A stretch of 64,000 bases of DNA from Bacillota bacterium (GCA_023455425.1 JAEYCM010000042.1:53579-117578); one strand, 5' to 3'. Shown: positions 1 through 8,425, counted from the stretch's first letter. Translations and numbers: made by a program. The notes: generated by a model from the sequence alone, not told the origin.

Positions 1-135
1 GCCTTGTACAAAAAACGGATGGTCAATGATGCCGGATAGATCGGAAATGTTCCAAGTACAGGCCCAAATTCAATTATTGTTATTGTATCATGGGCATCCA
101 TACATTCCAAGCAGTGGAGCCCTGTTTCTAACATA
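1..135 (-). CDS. possible N-terminal part of an unidentified CDS leaving the window on the left
   Basis: Reading the minus strand from the ATG at 135, the frame stays open for 45 codons to the window edge. The predicted peptide begins MLETGLHCLECMDAHDTI and looks like a plausible globular start. It begins 13 bases after the stop of the acetyltransferase on the same strand, which would fit an operon. The ribosome binding site is weak (AGG about 8 bases upstream), and third-position GC is much lower than in the neighbouring genes. I do not recognise a family; it may equally be a chance reading frame. Confidence 0.25.
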
Positions 136-148
136 ACTGGCCTATATC

Positions 149-586
149 TTACAGCCACTTGATAAACGCCGTTTTGTCCCGGGAATTGAACCCGGCCCGC
201 TCATAAAAGCGCAGCGTGCCTTCCTCCTTTGCCCCGGTCAGCAGCATGATTTTATAGCAGCCCGCTTTTTCCGCGATCATAGCAGCCTTATCAAGTACCG
301 CGGAAGCATATCCCTTTTTCCGGTGCGTCGGATGCGTGATGACGTTTTCAATGAGCGCATAGGGCCGCTGCCCCCGCGTGAGGTTGGGAACGATGACCAC
401 AGCGCAGGAGCAGACGAGCTTTCCCGCCAATTCCCCCACCAAAATGTGATGGTTCTGGTCGTTCAGCATGCCTTCCCACAACCGTTGCAACCCGTCATCC
501 AATTCCGGCATGGGATTATCATGCAGATGGATATAAAGCTCCAACAGGCCAAATAAATCCTCCTGTACCGCTTCACGGATCAGCAT
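149..586 (-). CDS. GNAT family N-acetyltransferase
   Basis: A 145-residue protein of the usual size for a single-domain GNAT enzyme, which moves an acetyl group from acetyl-CoA to an amine of an unknown substrate in the cytoplasm. The acetyl-CoA binding motif is visible at residues 78-95: a beta strand (LIENVITHP) followed by the pyrophosphate-binding loop RKKGYAS and a helix. The C-terminal LRFYERAGF is also typical of the fold. The ATG at 586 is preceded by GGAGG at a good distance. The gene points away from the zinc operon and shares the upstream region with it. The substrate cannot be told from sequence. Confidence 0.85.
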   Translation of the reverse strand: MLIREAVQEDLFGLLELYIHLHDNPMPELDDGLQRLWEGMLNDQNHHILVGELAGKLVCSCAVVIVPNLTRGQRPYALIENVITHPTHRKKGYASAVLDKAAMIAEKAGCYKIMLLTGAKEEGTLRFYERAGFNSRDKTAFIKWL

Positions 587-707
587 GGCTCGTCCTCCAA
601 TGTGATAAATATACGCATGGTATATTATATCATTTTCAGGGCAGAAGGAACGGTCTCTAAACCCCGGTCTGTCACAGTTTGTTTAAAAATTCAAAATCCG
701 TTTCATA

Positions 708-736
708 TTGACGCTTATGTACCAGTATGCTACTTT
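708..736 (+). promoter_or_regulatory. predicted sigma-A promoter of the zinc-uptake operon
   Basis: TTGACG at 708-713, 17 bases, then TACTTT at 731-736 with a TG extension just upstream. It lies 75 bases before the first gene of the znu operon. I did not find a convincing Zur palindrome, although zinc repression would be expected. Confidence 0.5.
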
Positions 737-811
737 GAAAGAAACTTTGGGTTGTGGCGGCGTATGATGAGTCGTTGCACCAAATCAGAGGCAAAGGGAG
801 GAGGAACCGGC

Positions 812-1111
812 ATGAATAAACGGGCAATCGGAAGGCTGCTTTGCCTGCTTGTATGCATTGCGTTTCTTTCCGTTTCCCTTCTTTCCATCTTCTTTGTGTC
901 CGCGCACGCCGTGCATGACTGCACCGGGGAACACTGCGCCGTCTGCGCGCAGATCCATCAGGCGCAGAGCTTAATCCGGCAGCTCGGGGCCTATGCCGCG
1001 CAGATTACGCAACTCTCCGTCGTCCTGCTGTTGTTTGCCGCGTTGTGTCTTTTTTTCGGCCATTCCGTTTTCTCCACGCCAGTCTCGCAAAAGATCCGCC
1101 TCAACAATTAA
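812..1111 (+). CDS. small membrane protein with a Cys/His cluster, first gene of the zinc operon
   Basis: A 99-residue protein with two hydrophobic segments, about residues 8-28 (LLCLLVCIAFLSVSLLSIFF) and 62-80. Between them lies an extracytoplasmic loop carrying HDCTGEHCAVCAQIH, that is two His, three Cys and acidic residues in 15 positions. Such a cluster could bind zinc outside the membrane. The ATG at 812 has a strong GGGAGGAGG upstream; the reading frame extends further upstream but without a ribosome binding site. It sits directly ahead of znuA, so a role as a zinc-capturing or zinc-sensing accessory of the transporter is likely from context. The family name is not known to me and no biochemical role is established here. 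Confidence 0.75.
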   Translation: MNKRAIGRLLCLLVCIAFLSVSLLSIFFVSAHAVHDCTGEHCAVCAQIHQAQSLIRQLGAYAAQITQLSVVLLLFAALCLFFGHSVFSTPVSQKIRLNN

Positions 1112-1208
1112 ATCCGGCCTTGTGCGCTAAGATGCAGGCCCGTTTTTGACCGGGCTTATTGCGCCATATCTTTTGGCGTACCCAAAAGCACAAGAACCGG
1201 AGGATATT

Positions 1209-2186
1209 ATGAAACGATTTGCTAAGGCCGCCTTTGCGGTCCTGTTAAGCGCCTTGCTTTTTGCCGGCTGCCAGAGCGCGCCGCTTTCCGCAAAAGAAAC
1301 AACGCCCGATAGTGAAAATAACAAAGAAACGATCAGCGTCGTTGCGACCATATTCCCGCCCTATGATTTCGTGCGCGAAATCGCAGGCGATAACGTGGCG
1401 CTTACCATGCTGCTCCCGCCGGGCTCGGAAAGCCACTCCTACGAGCCCACGCCGCAGGACATCATTGCCATACAAAACTGCGACGTATTTCTCTATGTAG
1501 GCGGCGAATCGGACGAATGGATCGATGAGGTTCTTTCCTCCGTGGAAGGCGGCAGCCGCAAACTGATCAAACTGATGGACTGCGTGCAGCCCGTGGAGGA
1601 AGAACTGGTGGAAGGCATGGAGGAAGAAGAAGAGGAGGAAGAGGGCATCCGCGGCCCCGAATACGACGAGCATGTCTGGACTTCCCCCAAGAACGCAAAG
1701 CTGATTGTAACAAAGATCTCCGAGACGCTTCGCGAAGTGGATCCCGCAAATGCCGAAGCGTACAACAAAAACGCCGAAGCGTATCTTACCAAACTCGATA
1801 CGCTCGACGCCGCATTCCAGGCCGTGGTGGATGACGCCGCAAGAAAAACCATCGTATTCGGCGACCGGTTCCCCTTCCGGTACTTTGCGGACGCGTATGG
1901 CTTAAGCTATTTTGCCGCGTTCCCGGGCTGCTCTACGGAAACCGAGGCGAGCGCCGCCACCGTCGCGTTTTTAATCGACAAAATCAAAGCCGAACAGATC
2001 CCCGCCGTATTCCACATCGAGCTTTCCAACGAGAAGATGGCGGATACCCTCGCGGAGGCGACGGGTGCGAAAAAGCTGCTGCTGCATGCATGCCACAACA
2101 TCTCCAAGGCCGATTTTGAAAACGGCGTCGGCTACCTTGATTTGATGACAGCCAACGTGGCCGCATTAAGGGAGGCGCTTTCGTAA
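1209..2186 (+). CDS. znuA: zinc ABC transporter substrate-binding lipoprotein (ZnuA/AdcA type)
   Basis: A 325-residue cluster A-I metal-binding protein that delivers zinc (possibly manganese) to the ZnuBC permease. The N-terminus is a lipoprotein signal with lipobox LLFAGC, so the mature protein is membrane-anchored. The domain starts at ISVVATIFPPYDFVREIAGDN, with metal-site histidines expected in SESHSYEP and DEHVWTSP. The third ligand region reads FGDRFPFRYFADAYGL, the form often seen in Firmicutes. The charged loop of ZnuA proteins, usually His-rich, is here a run of glutamates (EEEEEEEE) around residues 138-146. The ATG at 1209 follows GGAGG. The stop overlaps the next start (TAATG), so translation with znuC is coupled. 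Confidence 0.92.
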   Translation: MKRFAKAAFAVLLSALLFAGCQSAPLSAKETTPDSENNKETISVVATIFPPYDFVREIAGDNVALTMLLPPGSESHSYEPTPQDIIAIQNCDVFLYVGGESDEWIDEVLSSVEGGSRKLIKLMDCVQPVEEELVEGMEEEEEEEEGIRGPEYDEHVWTSPKNAKLIVTKISETLREVDPANAEAYNKNAEAYLTKLDTLDAAFQAVVDDAARKTIVFGDRFPFRYFADAYGLSYFAAFPGCSTETEASAATVAFLIDKIKAEQIPAVFHIELSNEKMADTLAEATGAKKLLLHACHNISKADFENGVGYLDLMTANVAALREALS

Positions 2187-2893
2187 TGGCGCTCATCACT
2201 TGCCGGGACGCCGCCTTCGCCTATGACGGCAACATTGCGATCAGCGGGCTGAATTTTTCCATCACAACGGGTTCCTACGTCTGCATCGTGGGGGAAAACG
2301 GTTCGGGGAAAAGCACGCTCATCAAGGGACTATTACGCCTGAAGCTTCCCGCGCAGGGCAGCGTCACATTGAGTGAAGGCCTCAAATCCACCGAGATCGG
2401 CTACCTGCCGCAGCAGACGGCGGTACAGAAGGACTTTCCCGCAAGCGTATATGAGGTGGCGCTCTCCGGCAGGCTCTCTAAGCGCGGCTTAAAACCATTC
2501 TATACAAAAGAGGACAAATCGGTGGCGGAAGATGCGCTCAACAGGCTTGGAATTTCAGGCCTGAAACGCAAATGCTACCGGGAGCTTTCCGGCGGCCAGC
2601 AGCAGCGTGTGCTGCTGGCCCGGGCGCTCTGCGCGACGGAAAAGCTGCTTTTACTGGACGAACCCGCCGCGGGTCTGGACCCGGTGGTAACGCAGGAACT
2701 TTACCGCCTTATCGAGTCGCTCAATCGCGATACGGGCATTACCATACTCATGGTATCGCACGACATCAGAAGCGCCGTGCGCTACGCAAGCCACATCCTG
2801 CACCTTGACCGCACGCAGGTGTTCTTCGGCCCTACATCGGAGTATCTTGGCACCAATGCGGGAAAACGCTTTTTAGGGGGAGATGTCCAATGA
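2186..2893 (+). CDS. znuC: zinc ABC transporter ATP-binding protein
   Basis: A 235-residue ABC ATPase that powers zinc import. The Walker A motif GENGSGKST lies near residue 37-45, the signature LSGGQQQR near 133-140, and Walker B LLLLDEPAAGLD near 152-163, followed by the switch histidine in MVSHD. Its length is usual for ZnuC/AdcC. Its start shares a base with the stop of the binding protein and its end overlaps the permease start (ATGA), so all three are one translationally coupled unit. Confidence 0.94.
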   Translation: MALITCRDAAFAYDGNIAISGLNFSITTGSYVCIVGENGSGKSTLIKGLLRLKLPAQGSVTLSEGLKSTEIGYLPQQTAVQKDFPASVYEVALSGRLSKRGLKPFYTKEDKSVAEDALNRLGISGLKRKCYRELSGGQQQRVLLARALCATEKLLLLDEPAAGLDPVVTQELYRLIESLNRDTGITILMVSHDIRSAVRYASHILHLDRTQVFFGPTSEYLGTNAGKRFLGGDVQ

Positions 2894-3714
2894 GCGTATT
2901 CTATGAAATGCTCTCTTATCCGTTCCTTGTGCGGGCGGTGATCGTAGGCCTCCTTGTTTCCCTGTGCGCGGCGCTTTTGGGCGTGAGCCTTGTTTTAAAA
3001 CGCTATTCCATGATCGGGGACGGGCTTTCGCATGTCGGCTTTGGTTCGCTCGCTATCGCCACAGCCATGAACCTGGCGCCCCTTACGGTTTCCATCCCTG
3101 TGGTGGTGCTCGCCGCATTTTTACTCCTTCGCATCAGCGAAAGCGGCAAGCTCAAAGGCGACGCCGCTATCGCGCTTATTTCCACCAGCGCCATGGCGAT
3201 CGGCGTTATTGTGATCTCCATGACCACGGGCATGAATACGGACGTATGCAACTATATGTTTGGCAGCATCCTCGCCATGAGCAAGGACGACGTCACGCTG
3301 AGCATCGTGCTTTCCATTGTGGTGCTTTTGCTCTACCTGTTGTTCTACCATAAAATATTCGGCGTCACGTTTGATGAAACTTTCGCGCAGGCCACCGGAA
3401 CGAAGACCGGGCTTTACAACATGCTCATCGCCATATTGACGGCGATAACCATCGTATTGGGCATGCGCATGATGGGCGCGCTGTTGATTTCAAGCCTCAT
3501 CATATTCCCGTCCTTGACCTCCATGCGGCTGTTTAAGACGTTCCGTTCGGTCGCGGTGTGCGCGGTAGCCGTTTCTATTGTCTGCTTCTTAGCAGGGGTG
3601 ACCGTTTCCTACCTGTACGCAACCCCAACGGGCGCAAGCATCGTGCTAACAAACCTCATTCTGTTCCTCATATTCTGGGCGGTAAACGCCCTAAAAGGAA
3701 GGCGTTCCGTATGA
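2890..3714 (+). CDS. znuB: zinc ABC transporter permease
   Basis: A 274-residue integral membrane protein of the ABC-3 family, with about eight to nine hydrophobic segments spread along its length (for example LVRAVIVGLLVSLCAALLGV and LYNMLIAILTAITIVLG). It forms the channel of the zinc importer. The conserved stretch MIGDGLSHVGFGSLAIA, typical of ZnuB/AdcB, is present near residue 41. It overlaps the ATPase gene by 4 bases upstream and the next lipoprotein gene by 4 bases downstream. Confidence 0.93.
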   Translation: MSVFYEMLSYPFLVRAVIVGLLVSLCAALLGVSLVLKRYSMIGDGLSHVGFGSLAIATAMNLAPLTVSIPVVVLAAFLLLRISESGKLKGDAAIALISTSAMAIGVIVISMTTGMNTDVCNYMFGSILAMSKDDVTLSIVLSIVVLLLYLLFYHKIFGVTFDETFAQATGTKTGLYNMLIAILTAITIVLGMRMMGALLISSLIIFPSLTSMRLFKTFRSVAVCAVAVSIVCFLAGVTVSYLYATPTGASIVLTNLILFLIFWAVNALKGRRSV

Positions 3715-4250
3715 AACGACTATTTACCGTTGCCCTCGTTTGCCTTCTGCTGTTGAGCGGCTGCGCCGCTGCGGGCAAAAAGGATGCTGCCGCAAAAAAC
3801 GGCGCCGGGACACAGGCGGTAGACGCCGCAAAGGCAACCGACAACGTCGATATCAAGGTGCTCTCCCCTACCCCATCTGCGGACAAAGACGTGATCAAAA
3901 TCACGGAAAAGCTGTTCATTGCCCAGACAAACGACATCTACGTCAATACCGATGATTATTTGGGCAAGACCATTCAATTCGAGGGAATATTCCAGTCGTA
4001 TTATTACGACGTGACCGATACGACCTACTATTCCGTCATCCGCTACGGCCCCGGCTGCTGCGGGTATGACGCGAACCCGGGCTTTGAGGTGGTCTGGCCC
4101 GGAGATGGGGACTACCCCGAGCAGGACGATTGGGTGGAAGCCGTCGGCACGCTTGGAACCTACGAAGAAGGCGGGGCGCAGTATCTCCGGCTGGAACTCT
4201 CCTCCCTCAAAGTGCTGCCTACGCGCGGCGCGGAGTATGTGCAGCAGTAG
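3711..4250 (+). CDS. lipoprotein of the zinc operon, unknown function
   Basis: A 179-residue protein with a lipoprotein signal (MKRLFTVALVCLLLLSGC) followed by an Ala/Lys-rich linker to about residue 60. The folded part, residues 70-179, resembles the small OB-like YDYL...TIQFEGIFQSYYYD proteins seen after zinc transporter genes in Firmicutes. It has a CCGYDANPGFEVVW segment with adjacent cysteines. The ATG at 3711 overlaps the znuB stop as ATGA, so it is part of the operon. A role in the extracellular handling of metal is inference from position only; I cannot name the family. Confidence 0.8.
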   Translation: MKRLFTVALVCLLLLSGCAAAGKKDAAAKNGAGTQAVDAAKATDNVDIKVLSPTPSADKDVIKITEKLFIAQTNDIYVNTDDYLGKTIQFEGIFQSYYYDVTDTTYYSVIRYGPGCCGYDANPGFEVVWPGDGDYPEQDDWVEAVGTLGTYEEGGAQYLRLELSSLKVLPTRGAEYVQQ

Positions 4251-4294
4251 TATGAAGCTTGCACACTTGCATGAATGTTGATAAAAGGCGTGTC

Positions 4295-4437
4295 GAGGGC
4301 TCAGCCCTCAAACTCCCGCTTAGGGCCGTAACGGCCCTAAGAACCCACATTCAAGAACGCCATAACGGGCGTTCTCAAAAGAAAGGGATTCCAAAGGGAC
4401 GTGTTCCTTTGGTGGGAGCGCGAGGGCAAAGCCCTCG
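4295..4437 (-). repeat. mosaic palindromic intergenic element, copy A (reverse orientation)
   Basis: Five hairpin modules in a row: GAGGGCTcAGCCCTC (4295-4309), TTAGGGCCGTaACGGCCCTAA (4320-4340), GAACGCC/GGGCGTTC (4355-4375), AAAGGGACgtGTTCCTTT (4393-4410) and CGAGGGCaaaGCCCTCG (4421-4437). Read on the minus strand, the module order is the same as in copies B, E and F elsewhere in the window. No gene fits in this space. Confidence 0.8.
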
Positions 4438-4453
4438 AAAATTGCCTATAACT

Positions 4454-4484
4454 AAGCCCGTGCAATGCACGGGCTTTTCTTCTT
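4454..4484 (+). terminator. rho-independent terminator of the znu operon
   Basis: A perfect 10-base stem AAGCCCGTGC / GCACGGGCTT with a 3-base loop, followed by TTCTTCTT. It lies between the end of the plus-strand zinc operon and the convergent larA-like gene. Confidence 0.8.
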
Positions 4485-4503
4485 CACTATTGGGTTAAGC
4501 CTC

Positions 4504-5751
4504 TTACTCCACCCTTGGCAGCGTAGAGCCGCCGTAAGGCATGGCGAGTACGGTGGCGTCGGGGCCGAGCTTCAAAAATGCGGCGTCAAGCGCAGCTTTT
4601 ACGCTATCATACGGCGTCAGGAATATGCTGCGCACGAAATCCGGCTCCAGCTCGGAGACAAGGTAGATTTCCGCGTTCTCCAGCACCATCGCGATGGCGG
4701 CGGCCTTGTGTCCGCCCAACTGGAAATCCCGCCCGATGCGCTCGATCATGCTGTGCGCTGTGGGAGACTTCGTCATCCATTCCTCAAACACATGCTCGCC
4801 CAGGCCTTCCTGGCAGGCGCCGATGAGCACCACCACGCCGCCCTTTTTGACCGCATGCTTGGCGTTGTCGAGCGCCTTTTGCGTCTGGTACAGGTTGATG
4901 TCCTTGGGCGCGCCGCCCTGGGAGACCAGCACGATATCCGCCCGCGCAGGAATTTTCTTAAGATACAGCGTATCCAGGTAGGCGCAGCCCGCGCGGTGCG
5001 CCTGCTGGTAGTGGCCTGCTACGGCGCGGAGTATCTGCTTGTGTTCATCGAGCACCACGTTGATTAGAAAATCGATTCCCACCATCGCCGCGGCCTCTTC
5101 AATATCCTCCCGCACCGGGTTGCCTTCTAGCTTCCCCGCGCAGGCGGCTTCCTCCACCATGCGGCTGTGGTTAGACTGTATCGCGTCCCGCGTGGATACG
5201 CCGGGCATAATGGCCTTGGAGCCGCCGCTGTAGCCCGCGAAATAGTGGTACTCAATATTGCCCAGGCAAATGCGCCGGTCCGCCTCCGCGACTACACGCA
5301 CGATATCCACCGGCGTGCCGCGCGAGGTCACGCCAAAATGGACGCAATCCGAATAATCACCGTCGATACAGGCGATCTCGCGGAAAGCCTGCTCGCCCGC
5401 AAGCTTTTTCCGCTCCGCATCCGTATGCTTGCGGTGGCTGCCCAAGCCGAACACCAGCGTGATATCCTGCGGTTTTACGCCCGCCTGATAGAGCTCTTCC
5501 AGCAACGCGGGCATGACCACGGGCGTGGGCATGGGCCGCGTAATGTCGCTTGTGACGATGGCGATCTTTTCTCCCGGCTTGACGATCTCAGAAATCCTCG
5601 GCGTGCCGACGGGGGAAGCGAGTGTGCGCCGCACTTCTGCCTCGCCCGTAAGTCCCTTCTCGACGACGTTAGGCAAGAGCACGCCGATGAAGTTTTGATC
5701 CGGCACCTCCACGGCCTGTACGGTGCTTCCGTATCCAAATTCCAGCTTCAC
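4504..5751 (-). CDS. larA: LarA-family nickel-dependent 2-hydroxyacid racemase/epimerase
   Basis: A 415-residue member of the lactate racemase family (DUF2088), close to the usual 420-430 residues. LarA enzymes interconvert the two stereoisomers of a 2-hydroxyacid with a nickel-pincer cofactor. The signature GSHRKHTDAE near residue 106-115 and YFAGYSGGSKAIMPG near 176-190 are the expected catalytic and cofactor-lysine regions. The GTG at 5751 has AGAGG upstream. It is the third gene of a unit after archaeal-type gap and pgk, 17 bases after pgk. The family is known to include racemases for lactate, malate, phenyllactate and other acids, so the substrate is open. The cofactor genes larB, larC and larE are not in the window. 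Confidence 0.85.
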   Translation of the reverse strand: MKLEFGYGSTVQAVEVPDQNFIGVLLPNVVEKGLTGEAEVRRTLASPVGTPRISEIVKPGEKIAIVTSDITRPMPTPVVMPALLEELYQAGVKPQDITLVFGLGSHRKHTDAERKKLAGEQAFREIACIDGDYSDCVHFGVTSRGTPVDIVRVVAEADRRICLGNIEYHYFAGYSGGSKAIMPGVSTRDAIQSNHSRMVEEAACAGKLEGNPVREDIEEAAAMVGIDFLINVVLDEHKQILRAVAGHYQQAHRAGCAYLDTLYLKKIPARADIVLVSQGGAPKDINLYQTQKALDNAKHAVKKGGVVVLIGACQEGLGEHVFEEWMTKSPTAHSMIERIGRDFQLGGHKAAAIAMVLENAEIYLVSELEPDFVRSIFLTPYDSVKAALDAAFLKLGPDATVLAMPYGGSTLPRVE

Positions 5752-5768
5752 GCTTTTACCTCTTTTCG

Positions 5769-7025
5769 TTATCCAACAGGGAACGCCTGCGCCGCGTGCC
5801 GCAGCGCCTTGACGACGGGGAGTTCCTCCCCCGTCAAAAAGCGGATCAATGCGCCGCCGCCCGTGCAGATATAGGAGATCGCTTCGGTCTTCTTATACTT
5901 TGCGGTGGCGGTGATGCTATCCCCCCCGCCGATGACGGTATAGGCCTCTGTATCCCCCAAAGCGTCCCAAATGGTCTTTGTGCCAAGCTCGGTCTCGGGT
6001 TTTTCATAGACGCCCATGGGGCCGTTTACGAATACCGTCTTTGATTGAAGAATGCAGTCTGCGTATGCGCGCGCGGTTTTTTCGCCGATATCGAATACCG
6101 TCGCGTCCTCGGGGATGCTGTGTAAGTCCGCCTCATGCCGCACGCCGTCCACCACATAGGCGACGTCTTGGGGCAGGCGGATCTTATCCGCATATTTTGC
6201 GTACAGCGTTTCCGCCTTCTCGATATATTCCCCGTAATTGGACTTGAAAATAAAGTCCAGGCTGCCCGAGCCGATGTGCTCCTTTTTGGCGGCCAGCAGA
6301 ATCTGCGCCACCAGCCCGCCGGTGAGCACGGTATCGGCCACGCCGCCTTTTAAAACGGTATCCATCATCAAAAATGCGTCCGCGATCTTGGAGCCGCCCA
6401 GCACAAACGTGCAGGGGCGCGCCGGGCTTTCCATGACCGAGGAAATCACGCAATATTCCTGCTCAAACAACCGGCCCATCGCGGAAGGCATTACCTGCTC
6501 GAACCCGCACAGGCTGGGCTGGTCGCGGTGGGCCGCCGCAAACGCGTCGCATACATACAAATCAGCAAGCGGCGCAAGCTTTTCTACCACTTGTGTCTTT
6601 GCCTGCTGTTCATGGGAAAGCAGCAGCTTGAGTTCAAAGAGCGTCTGCTCCTCCGCACAGAAACGGACGTTATCCAACAGCAGGATTTCGCCGTCTTTGA
6701 GCGCACGAATGCGCTCGCGTGCCGCGGGCCCGCAGACGTCGTCAATAAAGGAGACTTCCCGCCCAAGAAACTCGCTGAGTACTTTCGCATGCGGCGCGGT
6801 CGTGTAATAGTTGTTGTATTCAATATCGCTGCCCTGGTGGGCAAGCAGCACCACGCGGGCGCCCTTATCGGAAAGCTCGCGGATGGTGGGTACGCAGGCC
6901 TTGATGCGGGCGGTGCTTTTAAGCGTACCCGTCGCCCGGTCCACCGGCTGGTTAATATCCACCCGGCACAGAACCGTCTTGCCCGCTACTTCAAATTCGT
7001 CCAGCGTATGGATGCCAAAGCGCAT
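5769..7025 (-). CDS. pgk: archaeal-type phosphoglycerate kinase
   Basis: A 418-residue phosphoglycerate kinase homologue, which transfers phosphate between 1,3-bisphosphoglycerate and ADP. The motifs follow the archaeal form: RVDINQP near residue 22 where bacterial enzymes have RVDFNVP, then the sequences VVLLAHQG, DGEILLLDNVRFCAEE, FVLGGSKIAD and a C-terminal VIGGGDSITATAKY. It has short insertions compared with a bacterial enzyme. An ordinary bacterial pgk would be expected elsewhere in the genome, so this is probably a specialised copy. It lies between the archaeal-type gap and the LarA gene on one strand, with copy B of the palindromic element between gap and pgk. The true substrate may be a variant of phosphoglycerate. 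Confidence 0.85.
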   Translation of the reverse strand: MRFGIHTLDEFEVAGKTVLCRVDINQPVDRATGTLKSTARIKACVPTIRELSDKGARVVLLAHQGSDIEYNNYYTTAPHAKVLSEFLGREVSFIDDVCGPAARERIRALKDGEILLLDNVRFCAEEQTLFELKLLLSHEQQAKTQVVEKLAPLADLYVCDAFAAAHRDQPSLCGFEQVMPSAMGRLFEQEYCVISSVMESPARPCTFVLGGSKIADAFLMMDTVLKGGVADTVLTGGLVAQILLAAKKEHIGSGSLDFIFKSNYGEYIEKAETLYAKYADKIRLPQDVAYVVDGVRHEADLHSIPEDATVFDIGEKTARAYADCILQSKTVFVNGPMGVYEKPETELGTKTIWDALGDTEAYTVIGGGDSITATAKYKKTEAISYICTGGGALIRFLTGEELPVVKALRHAAQAFPVG

Positions 7026-7047
7026 GGTTGTTCCTCCTGAAAGTTTT

Positions 7048-7304
7048 TCAGGGGCTTTGCCCCTGAACCTCCACAGTTCGCAATGGTCGCGCTATGTTGC
7101 GGCATAGCCACAACATAGCGCTTCCTTGCTCACTGGGCTTACGCCGCGCTTTATCTGCCACAGGCAGCGCACGGCTCCGCCCCACCCAAGGGACACCTCC
7201 CTTGGGAATCCCTCTCCCGGAAACGCCCTGAAGGGGCGTTTCCGAAATAGGTGTTTAGGACCGTTACGGTCCTAAACGGTGGTTTGGAGGCAGAGCCTCC
7301 AACG
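7048..7304 (+). repeat. mosaic palindromic intergenic element, copy B (long form)
   Basis: Long form of the element, filling the space between gap and pgk. Modules in order: TCAGGGGCtttGCCCCTGA (7049-7067), a roughly 120-base segment beginning CCACAGTTCGCAATGGTCGC that recurs in copy F, AAGGGACaccTCCCTT, GGAAACGCC/GGCGTTTCC, TTTAGGACCGTtACGGTCCTAAA (7254-7276) and TTGGAGGCaGAGCCTCCAA (7284-7302). It would be transcribed as part of the gap-pgk-larA message. Confidence 0.85.
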
Positions 7305-7325
7305 AACTTTATCTAATGGACAAAT

Positions 7326-8360
7326 TTACTTCCACTTCCCAATGCCAAGGTACTTATTGGTCTCCGCCGTGCCTTCTTCGCGGGTCACCTGCATTTTGAG
7401 CGCCGCGCGCACCGCGTCCAGGCTTTCGGGTATGGTGACGCTTTCCTGCGGGATGTTGATGGCGTACATGATATCGTTTCCGCTTTCCACGATGCTGTCG
7501 CTCCACAGCGCGATTTCATACATATCGCCGCGCGGATTGCCGAGATCCCGCGCATAGCGGAACAGGCTGGCATTGCCTAAGAAGCCCTCTTCCAGGCTGA
7601 CGATGCGGACACGCGGGTGCTTGGAGAACGCTTCAAGCGCCATTTCCTTTGTGATCTTCTTACCGTCTTTGGCGCTGGCCAGCACCGTAATGATATGGCC
7701 GTGAGTAACCGGGGTGTGAACGAGTATGCCCGTGGCGTTCACATGCGGCATGATGGTCATCAAATCCACCGCCTGATGGCTGGGGGCCTTTTCAAGCTGC
7801 AGGGCGTTGGTGAGCCCGCGGTGATAGTCGCCGGGATCGGCCACGCGGCGGATGATGGTAATGGCTACCTTCTCCAGGCCATACGCGCGGTCCAGGCAGT
7901 CCACGGTGCGGATAAGTCCCGTGGTGTTGCAGCTGGTCAGTTTCAGGTAATCCGCGCCCACGCCCTTCTCATAGTTGGCATAGCCATGGAAGAATACGTC
8001 CGCAACGGAATTCTTCTCCCCGCCCTGGAACACGGCCTTGACGCCTTTTTTCTCATACAATTCCTTGTTCTTCGCGCCCACGCCGCCCGGAGAGCTGTCC
8101 AGCATAATATCGACCTTATCGATCAGCTCGTCAAACGTGCCAGCAACGGGGATATCGAGCGCGTCGAACTTCGATTTGTCCGCGCCCTCCACCAGATATA
8201 AATCATAAGGCATGCCCTTTTCCTTTAGGGCGCGGATAGAGAGCGTGGGCGCAAGGTCCGCTATCCCCACCAGTTCCATATCGCCCTGCAAAGCCACGCC
8301 ATCCGCCAGCCTTTGCCCGATTACACCATACCCCGCGACCCCGACCTTTACCTTTGCCAT
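7326..8360 (-). CDS. gap: archaeal-type (type II) glyceraldehyde-3-phosphate dehydrogenase
   Basis: A 344-residue protein matching the archaeal GAPDH family, which oxidises glyceraldehyde-3-phosphate with NAD(P). The start MAKVKVGVAGYGVIGQRLAD is the nucleotide-binding loop. The sequence SSPGGVGAKNKELYEKKGVK and the active-site SCNTTGLIRT near residue 140 are the archaeal form; bacterial GAPDH has SCTTNC. The ATG at 8360 is preceded by GGAGGG; the frame is open further upstream but without a ribosome binding site. A strong promoter lies at 8450-8478, divergent from the IolR-like gene. With the archaeal-type pgk behind it, it makes a two-step module from triose phosphate to 3-phosphoglycerate, unusual in bacteria. 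Confidence 0.88.
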   Translation of the reverse strand: MAKVKVGVAGYGVIGQRLADGVALQGDMELVGIADLAPTLSIRALKEKGMPYDLYLVEGADKSKFDALDIPVAGTFDELIDKVDIMLDSSPGGVGAKNKELYEKKGVKAVFQGGEKNSVADVFFHGYANYEKGVGADYLKLTSCNTTGLIRTVDCLDRAYGLEKVAITIIRRVADPGDYHRGLTNALQLEKAPSHQAVDLMTIMPHVNATGILVHTPVTHGHIITVLASAKDGKKITKEMALEAFSKHPRVRIVSLEEGFLGNASLFRYARDLGNPRGDMYEIALWSDSIVESGNDIMYAINIPQESVTIPESLDAVRAALKMQVTREEGTAETNKYLGIGKWK

Positions 8361-8425
8361 TTTGATTTTCCCTCCTATTCTTGAATACGCACTCCTGCGC
8401 GATCGCTTTATTATGACCTGGTACA

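Noticed and set aside
1112..1208. Short stem between the small membrane protein gene and znuA considered as a terminator or riboswitch
   Set aside because: Only about five base pairs (GCCCG/CGGGC) and no U run; too small for any known metal riboswitch.
4504..5751. LarA gene considered as a plain lactate racemase
   Set aside because: The LarA family contains racemases of several 2-hydroxyacids, and larB/C/E and lactate genes are not nearby; only the family assignment is kept.
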